In this document: piece by piece, positions 59,787-64,000 of the stretch | Layout: each line of letters opens with the position of its first letter | How positions within the stretch are numbered: position 1 is the stretch's first letter | From: Vogesella sp. LIG4 | GTDB lineage: Bacteria; Pseudomonadota; Gammaproteobacteria; Burkholderiales; Chromobacteriaceae | DNA: 64,000 nt | Direction of reading: 5' to 3' | Assembly (NCBI RefSeq): GCF_900090205.1 | Contig: NZ_LT607802.1 | Coordinates: 1,720,215 to 1,784,214, forward strand | The notes under the pieces: generated by a model | Seen by the model: only the letters and a program-made list of their open reading frames with translations | The model's database searches: none | Told to the model about the DNA's origin: nothing | Made by a program: the position numbers and the translations under genes

Positions 59787-59926
59787 GGGCACCCCGAAAA
59801 ACGTCCGCTTTCGTCGCGATACTGCGTTGTTCATGAAAATTCCTCCTTACATATCAACTATATGCGGCGTCGGAATTTGTCATTCTCGCCTTGTCTCGCT
59901 TAGAAACCGGAGTTTTCAGGGCACCC
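59787..59926. repeat. Correia-like element A2
   Basis: A 140-bp copy of A1, sharing GCGATACTGCGTTG, CTCCTTACATATCAA, TATGCGGCGTCGG and CGCCTTGTCTCGCTTAGAAA. Its ends, GGGCACCCCGAAAA and TTTTCAGGGCACCC, differ from those of A1 but again pair with each other. It lies between the divergent AraC and dehydrogenase genes. Confidence 0.8.
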
Positions 59927-60003
59927 TTATGTGCGGTGCTGAGCGCAGTATCCCGTAGCTGCCAGGCGCCGTCACCGCTGCGGGGCTGGCATATCGAAAA
60001 AAA

Positions 60004-60018
60004 TAGTTAACATATTAT
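60004..60018 (+). promoter_or_regulatory. Shared palindromic operator, site 3
   Basis: TAGTTAACATATTAT, core TTAACATATTAT at 60007-60018. It lies 300 nt upstream of the dehydrogenase gene, in an otherwise gene-free gap, and resembles sites 1 and 2 at the hpa locus. TATTAT could double as a -10 box. Confidence 0.55.
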
Positions 60019-60317
60019 CTATCTGCTTGTCGGACAGTGTGCAAGCCAGTTGCAGCAAGGCTTCATGCCGATGTCAGCAGTGTTACCGCCGCGCTACAGA
60101 TTGCCGGCCACAAGCGGCTGCCAGCCTTGCCGGCCGTGGCTTTGGCGGTGGCAGACAGGGTTTGCCGATTTGGGATAAGGCTGTCCTGAGGCTCCGAGTA
60201 CATTGATATGCATCAAGGCCGTTTTCAGAGTCGGCTGCCGGCGCCAGCGGCGCATGGCAGCGCTTGCGGCCAACCCCGCAACGCGGGATCGCGTCAATAC
60301 AGATGAGGAGAATGAGG

Positions 60318-61817
60318 ATGGATCAGAACCTGGTGCCGGTGCTGGACGAGGTGAATGCCTTCCTGCACAAGGAACATGGCCTGTTGATCGATGGCGCGGC
60401 GGTGGCAGCGCGCGCCGGTGGCCGTATCGAGGTGCGCAACCCGGCCACCGGCCAGGTGATTGCCAGCGTGGCCGATGCCGACGAGGCCGACGTGAACGCG
60501 GTGGTGGAGAGCGCGCACCGCGCCTTCACTTCCGGCGCCTGGTCCGGCCTGCGCCCGGCGGAGCGCGAACGCATCCTGCTGAAGCTGGCCGACGTGCTGG
60601 AAGCGCATGCCGAGGAGCTGGCGCAGCTGGAAACCCTGAACCAGGGCAAGTCCATCCATATTTCGCGCGCCATCGAAGTGGGCGCCGCCATCGAGTACGT
60701 GCGCTACATGGCCGGCTGGGCCACCAAGATCACCGGCGAGACCATGGACGTGTCGATTCCGGTGCCGCCGGGCACCCGCTACACCGCCTACACCCGCCGC
60801 GAGCCGGTGGGGGTGGTGGCCGGCATCGTGCCGTGGAATTTCCCGCTGATGATTGCCATCTGGAAGCTGGTGCCGGCCCTGGCCGCCGGCTGCACCATCG
60901 TGCTCAAGCCGTCCACCGAAACGCCGCTCACCGCGCTGCGCCTGGGCGAGCTGGCGCTGGAAGCCGGCATCCCGCCGGGGGTGGTGAACGTGCTCACCGG
61001 CCGCGGCAGCCGCGCCGGCCAGGCGCTGGCCAGCCACCCGCTGGTGAGCAAGGTCACCTTCACCGGCTCCACTGAAGTGGGCAAGACCGTGGGCCACGCC
61101 GCGCTGGACAACATGACCCGCTTCTCGCTGGAGCTGGGCGGCAAGAACCCGATGCTGGTGTTCGGCGATGTGGACGTGGACAAGGCGGTGCAGGGCGCCA
61201 TGCTGGGCGGCTTCTTCAACCAGGGCCAGGTCTGCGCCGCCGCTTCGCGCATCTACATCCATCGCAGCAAGTTCGACCAGGTGGTGGAAGGCCTGGCGGC
61301 GGCGGCGAGCAGCATGAGCATCGGCGCCGGCATGGACATGAACGCGCAGGTCAACCCGCTGGTGTCGGCACGGCAGCAGCAGTCGGTATGCCGCTACCTC
61401 GACATCGCCCGTGCCGAAGGCGCCCGCGTGCTGGCCGGCGGCGCCGCCGCCGACCTGCCGGGCTACTTCGTGCAGCCCACCGTGCTGGCCAATGTCGATC
61501 ACAGCCATACCGTGGTGCGCGAGGAAATCTTCGGCCCGGTGCTGGTGGCCATGCCGTTCGACACGGTGGAAGAGGCGGTGCGCCTGGCCAATGACACGCC
61601 GTACGGCCTGGCGGCCAGCGTGTGGAGCAATGACCTGTCGCTGGTGATGAACGTGGTGCCGCAGGTGCAGGCCGGCACCGTGTGGGTGAACAGCCATATT
61701 CCGCTGGACCCGAACATGCCGTTCGGCGGCCACAAGCAATCCGGGGTTGGCCGCGAGTTCGGCCGCGCCGCGGTGGAGAACTTTACCGAACTCAAATCGG
61801 TGTGCATCGCGCATTAA
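60318..61817 (+). CDS. Aldehyde dehydrogenase (PuuC/phenylacetaldehyde dehydrogenase-like)
   Basis: 499 residues. VPWNFPLMIAIWKLVPALAAG binds the cofactor, LELGGKNPMLVFGD has the general-base Glu and NQGQVCAAASRIYIH the catalytic Cys. The ending ENFTELKSVCIAH is typical of this subgroup. GAGGAGAATGAGG precedes the ATG. The adjacent aminotransferase would make an aldehyde from a primary amine, which this enzyme could oxidise to the acid. An arylacetaldehyde is my preferred substrate because of the shared operator with the hpa genes; a polyamine-derived aldehyde is the alternative. Confidence 0.88.
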   Translation: MDQNLVPVLDEVNAFLHKEHGLLIDGAAVAARAGGRIEVRNPATGQVIASVADADEADVNAVVESAHRAFTSGAWSGLRPAERERILLKLADVLEAHAEELAQLETLNQGKSIHISRAIEVGAAIEYVRYMAGWATKITGETMDVSIPVPPGTRYTAYTRREPVGVVAGIVPWNFPLMIAIWKLVPALAAGCTIVLKPSTETPLTALRLGELALEAGIPPGVVNVLTGRGSRAGQALASHPLVSKVTFTGSTEVGKTVGHAALDNMTRFSLELGGKNPMLVFGDVDVDKAVQGAMLGGFFNQGQVCAAASRIYIHRSKFDQVVEGLAAAASSMSIGAGMDMNAQVNPLVSARQQQSVCRYLDIARAEGARVLAGGAAADLPGYFVQPTVLANVDHSHTVVREEIFGPVLVAMPFDTVEEAVRLANDTPYGLAASVWSNDLSLVMNVVPQVQAGTVWVNSHIPLDPNMPFGGHKQSGVGREFGRAAVENFTELKSVCIAH

Positions 61818-61878
61818 GCCGGCAATACCGCGCTTTCTTGCCGGCTTGTCCGGCCCAGTCTTCTGAAGGAGTTTTGCC

Positions 61879-63210
61879 ATGTCTTACGATAACGCCCGTT
61901 TCTGGCACCCCATGCTGCACCCGAACGAGATGCAGCGCCGCGAACCTATCCGCATCGTGCGCGGCGACGGCTGCCATGTGTATGACGACAAGGGCCGCCA
62001 GCTGGTGGATGGCGTGGCCGGGCTGTGGAACGTCAACGTCGGCCACAACCGCAGCGAGATCAAGCAGGCCATCATGAACCAGCTGGACGAGCTGGAGTAC
62101 TTCCAGCTGTTCGACGGCATCAGCCACCCGCGCGCCGAGGAGCTGTCCGCCACCATCATCGACATGCTGAAGCCGGAAGGCATGGCCCGCGTGGCGTTCA
62201 GCAGCGGCGGCTCCGACGCGGTGGAAACCGCGCTGAAGCTGGCGCGCCAGTACTGGCGCGTGAAGGGCCAGCCGGATCGCACCAAGTTCATCTCGCTGAA
62301 GCAGGGCTACCACGGCACCCACTTCGGTGGCGCCTCGGTCAACGGCAACACCGTGTTCCGTCGCAACTACGAGCCGATGCTGCCGGGCTGCTTCCACGTG
62401 GAAACACCGTGGACCTACCGCAACCCGTTCACCGAAGACCCGGAAGAGCTGGCCAAAATCTGCGCGCAGATGCTGGAGCGCGAGATCCAGTTCCAGAGCC
62501 CGGACACCGTGGCCGCCTTCATCGCCGAGCCTATCCAGGGCGCTGGCGGGGTGATCGTGCCGCCGGCCAGCTACTGGCCGCTGATCCGCGAGGTGTGCGA
62601 CAAGTACGGCGTGCTGCTGATCGCCGACGAGATCGTTACCGGCTTCGGCCGCTCCGGCTCCATGTTCGGCAGCCGGCTGTGGGGCGTGGCACCGGACATC
62701 ATGTGCCTGGCCAAGGGTATTTCCTCCGGCTACGTGCCGCTGGGCGCCACGGTGGTGAACCAGCGCGTGGCGGACGCCTTTGCGGCCAACGCCGACTTCG
62801 GCGGCGCCATCATGCACGGCTACACCTACTCCGGGCACCCGGTGGCCTGCGCCGCCGCCATCGCCAACCTCAAGATCGTGCGCGAGGAAAACCTGCCGGC
62901 CAATGCCGCCGCACAGGGCGAGTACCTGCTGGCCAAGCTCAAACCGTTCGCCGACAAGTACGCGGCGGTGGGCGAGGTGCGCGGCAAGGGCCTGATGGTG
63001 GCGCTGGACCTGGTGGTGGACAAGACCACCCGCGAGCCGGTGGACCCGATGGGCGGCTACGCCAACCGCGTGGCGGAGATCGCGCGCGAAAACGGCGTGC
63101 TGGTGCGCCCGGTGGGCACCAAGATCATCCTGTCGCCGCCGCTGGTGATCCAGCAGCCGCAGCTGGACACCATCGTCGCCGCGCTGGATGCCGGCTTCGC
63201 CGGCGCCTGA
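61879..63210 (+). CDS. Class III (omega-amino acid/amine) aminotransferase
   Basis: 443 residues. PLP-binding Lys279 is in MCLAKGISSGYVPLGA and Asp250 in LLIADEIVTGFGRSG. FSSGGSDAVETALKLARQYW, KQGYHGTHFGGASVNGN and AEPIQGAGGVIVPP are class III signatures. The group includes beta-alanine-, putrescine- and arylalkylamine-pyruvate aminotransferases, which cannot be told apart by eye. It follows the aldehyde dehydrogenase by 61 nt with AAGGAG before the ATG, so they form an operon. Confidence 0.9.
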   Translation: MSYDNARFWHPMLHPNEMQRREPIRIVRGDGCHVYDDKGRQLVDGVAGLWNVNVGHNRSEIKQAIMNQLDELEYFQLFDGISHPRAEELSATIIDMLKPEGMARVAFSSGGSDAVETALKLARQYWRVKGQPDRTKFISLKQGYHGTHFGGASVNGNTVFRRNYEPMLPGCFHVETPWTYRNPFTEDPEELAKICAQMLEREIQFQSPDTVAAFIAEPIQGAGGVIVPPASYWPLIREVCDKYGVLLIADEIVTGFGRSGSMFGSRLWGVAPDIMCLAKGISSGYVPLGATVVNQRVADAFAANADFGGAIMHGYTYSGHPVACAAAIANLKIVREENLPANAAAQGEYLLAKLKPFADKYAAVGEVRGKGLMVALDLVVDKTTREPVDPMGGYANRVAEIARENGVLVRPVGTKIILSPPLVIQQPQLDTIVAALDAGFAGA

Positions 63211-63244
63211 TCGCGCCAACCGCAACGCTGCCGGGAGTGCCGCC

Positions 63245-63955
63245 ATGACGACATCCGCCTCCGCCGCCGTGGCGCACTACGCGCAGCGCTGCATCGCCAG
63301 TGTCACCGGCCTGGTGCCGGTGACTTCCTGCGCCTTCTACCAGGTGGACGCCCAGCTGCGGCCGCGCCACTACCTGCTGCACCGCATGCCGGGGCAGGTG
63401 CATCAGCACTATCTGTCCCACTACCAGCAGTGCGACCCGCTGCACCCGGCGCGCTTCGGCCATGGCACCAGCGTGATGCCGATGGGCGAGGCAGTGGCGC
63501 AGGGCGCGCTGCGGCAATCGCGCTATGGCCGCTTCATGGCGCGCCACGGCATGGCCGACGTGGTGGAGCTGTTCGTGCGCCGCGGCGGCCGCGTGGTGGC
63601 CGGCTTCTCGCTGATTCGCGGCGAGGAGCTGGGTGCCTTCGGCAGTGCCGAGCTGGCCACGCTGCAGCAGCTGCACGGCCTGCTGGAGCTGGCGGCCAGC
63701 GGTAACCTGCCGCTGCAGTTGGCCGCAGAGGCGCAGGCCGAGGGCGTGCTGCTTACCCCGCGCGAACGCGAAGTGGCGCTGCTGCTGCGCGACGGCGCCT
63801 GCAACAAGACCATTGCCCGCTTGCTGGCGCTGGGGCTGCCGACGGTGAAAACCCATCTGCAGCACCTGTACCGCAAGTTCGGCGTGAATAACCGTACCGA
63901 GCTTGCCAGCCGGCTGTTTCTGGACCTGGCACACGGTACGGACATGGCCGGCTAA
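63245..63955 (+). CDS. LuxR-type transcriptional regulator
   Basis: 236 residues. The C-terminal LuxR helix-turn-helix (about 175-230) is LTPREREVALLLRDGACNKTIARLLALGLPTVKTHLQHLY. The N-terminal 160 residues have no recognisable autoinducer or receiver motif, so the signal is unknown. GGGAG lies before the ATG, 34 nt after the aminotransferase stop, so it is probably the third gene of that operon. The window ends 45 nt after its stop. Confidence 0.85.
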   Translation: MTTSASAAVAHYAQRCIASVTGLVPVTSCAFYQVDAQLRPRHYLLHRMPGQVHQHYLSHYQQCDPLHPARFGHGTSVMPMGEAVAQGALRQSRYGRFMARHGMADVVELFVRRGGRVVAGFSLIRGEELGAFGSAELATLQQLHGLLELAASGNLPLQLAAEAQAEGVLLTPREREVALLLRDGACNKTIARLLALGLPTVKTHLQHLYRKFGVNNRTELASRLFLDLAHGTDMAG

Positions 63956-64000
63956 ACTAGGCCAAACAGCACCGGCGCCATCATAAAAAGCCAGTACAGG

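Larger units (their letters stand above)
59687..60317. other. Intergenic region between AraC and dehydrogenase genes
   Basis: A 631-bp gap. It contains element A2, operator site 3 and copies of the TGCGGCCAAC motif at 59727 and 60266. The stretch 60040-60250 shows no gene and no clear promoter by eye. Confidence 0.6.

Overview
The window looks like a chromosomal segment of a GC-rich betaproteobacterium, most likely order Neisseriales and near the Chromobacteriaceae. The grounds are the rRNA sequences, an unusually long LigA, a TTG-started smc beside ruvX/yqgE, the yicC-kinase-phosphatase-rph neighbourhood, and intergenic repeats that resemble Neisseria Correia elements. I cannot name a genus. 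The base composition is fairly even. There is no prophage, CRISPR array, intact transposase or tRNA.

Layout. 1-2982: the 3' part of an rRNA operon (23S lacking its 5' end, 5S, terminator). 3156-16549: housekeeping genes: a possible Tyr-rich leader ORF, small hypothetical genes, the YlqF/RbgA GTPase, ruvX and yqgE, then smc, a tonB-like gene, zipA, ligA, galU and hpt. 16654-25798: a flagellar block (flagellin methylase fliB, mtnP, fliC from a sigma-28-type promoter, flaG, fliD, fliS, fliT, a DUF2802 gene, fliK, an FlhB C-terminal-like gene). 25830-38517: an oxidoreductase, two poorly known small genes, yicC, a Ser/Thr kinase with PP2C phosphatase, rph, a Lys/Ala-rich exported peptide, an RstBA-like two-component system, an orphan tubulin/FtsZ-like protein, an orphan polyamine-type binding protein and an XRE-cupin regulator. 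38670-40625: an Old-Yellow-Enzyme/ferredoxin-type oxidoreductase.

40781-55742 encodes a complete 4-hydroxyphenylacetate (homoprotocatechuate) meta-cleavage pathway. A two-component C1/C2 hydroxylase makes homoprotocatechuate. HpaD, HpaE, HpaF, HpaG1/G2, HpaH and HpaI then degrade it to pyruvate and succinic semialdehyde, and GabD gives succinate. Two MFS transporters, a GlcG-like protein and the AraC-type regulator HpaA complete the locus. After a repeat-rich gap (55743-56915) come a soluble chemoreceptor fused to a periplasmic-binding-protein domain, an AraC regulator, an aldehyde dehydrogenase, a class III aminotransferase and a LuxR-type regulator. A palindrome (core TTAACATRTTAW) lies upstream of the transporter/hydroxylase operon, the hpaG1 operon and the aldehyde dehydrogenase. 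This suggests that the aminotransferase/dehydrogenase pair feeds an arylethylamine such as tyramine into the hpa pathway.

Three signals go beyond genes. (1) The 10-mer TGCGGCCAAC is scattered over the whole window on both strands, in genes and gaps, at a density like a DNA uptake sequence. (2) Seven short elements share a Correia-like core but have different, self-complementary ends; six of them start or end close to a stop codon. (3) A long inverted repeat with nested 83-bp elements fills the gap at 55.8-56.8 kb. Starts were chosen by Shine-Dalgarno match and family length; GTG and TTG starts are noted.
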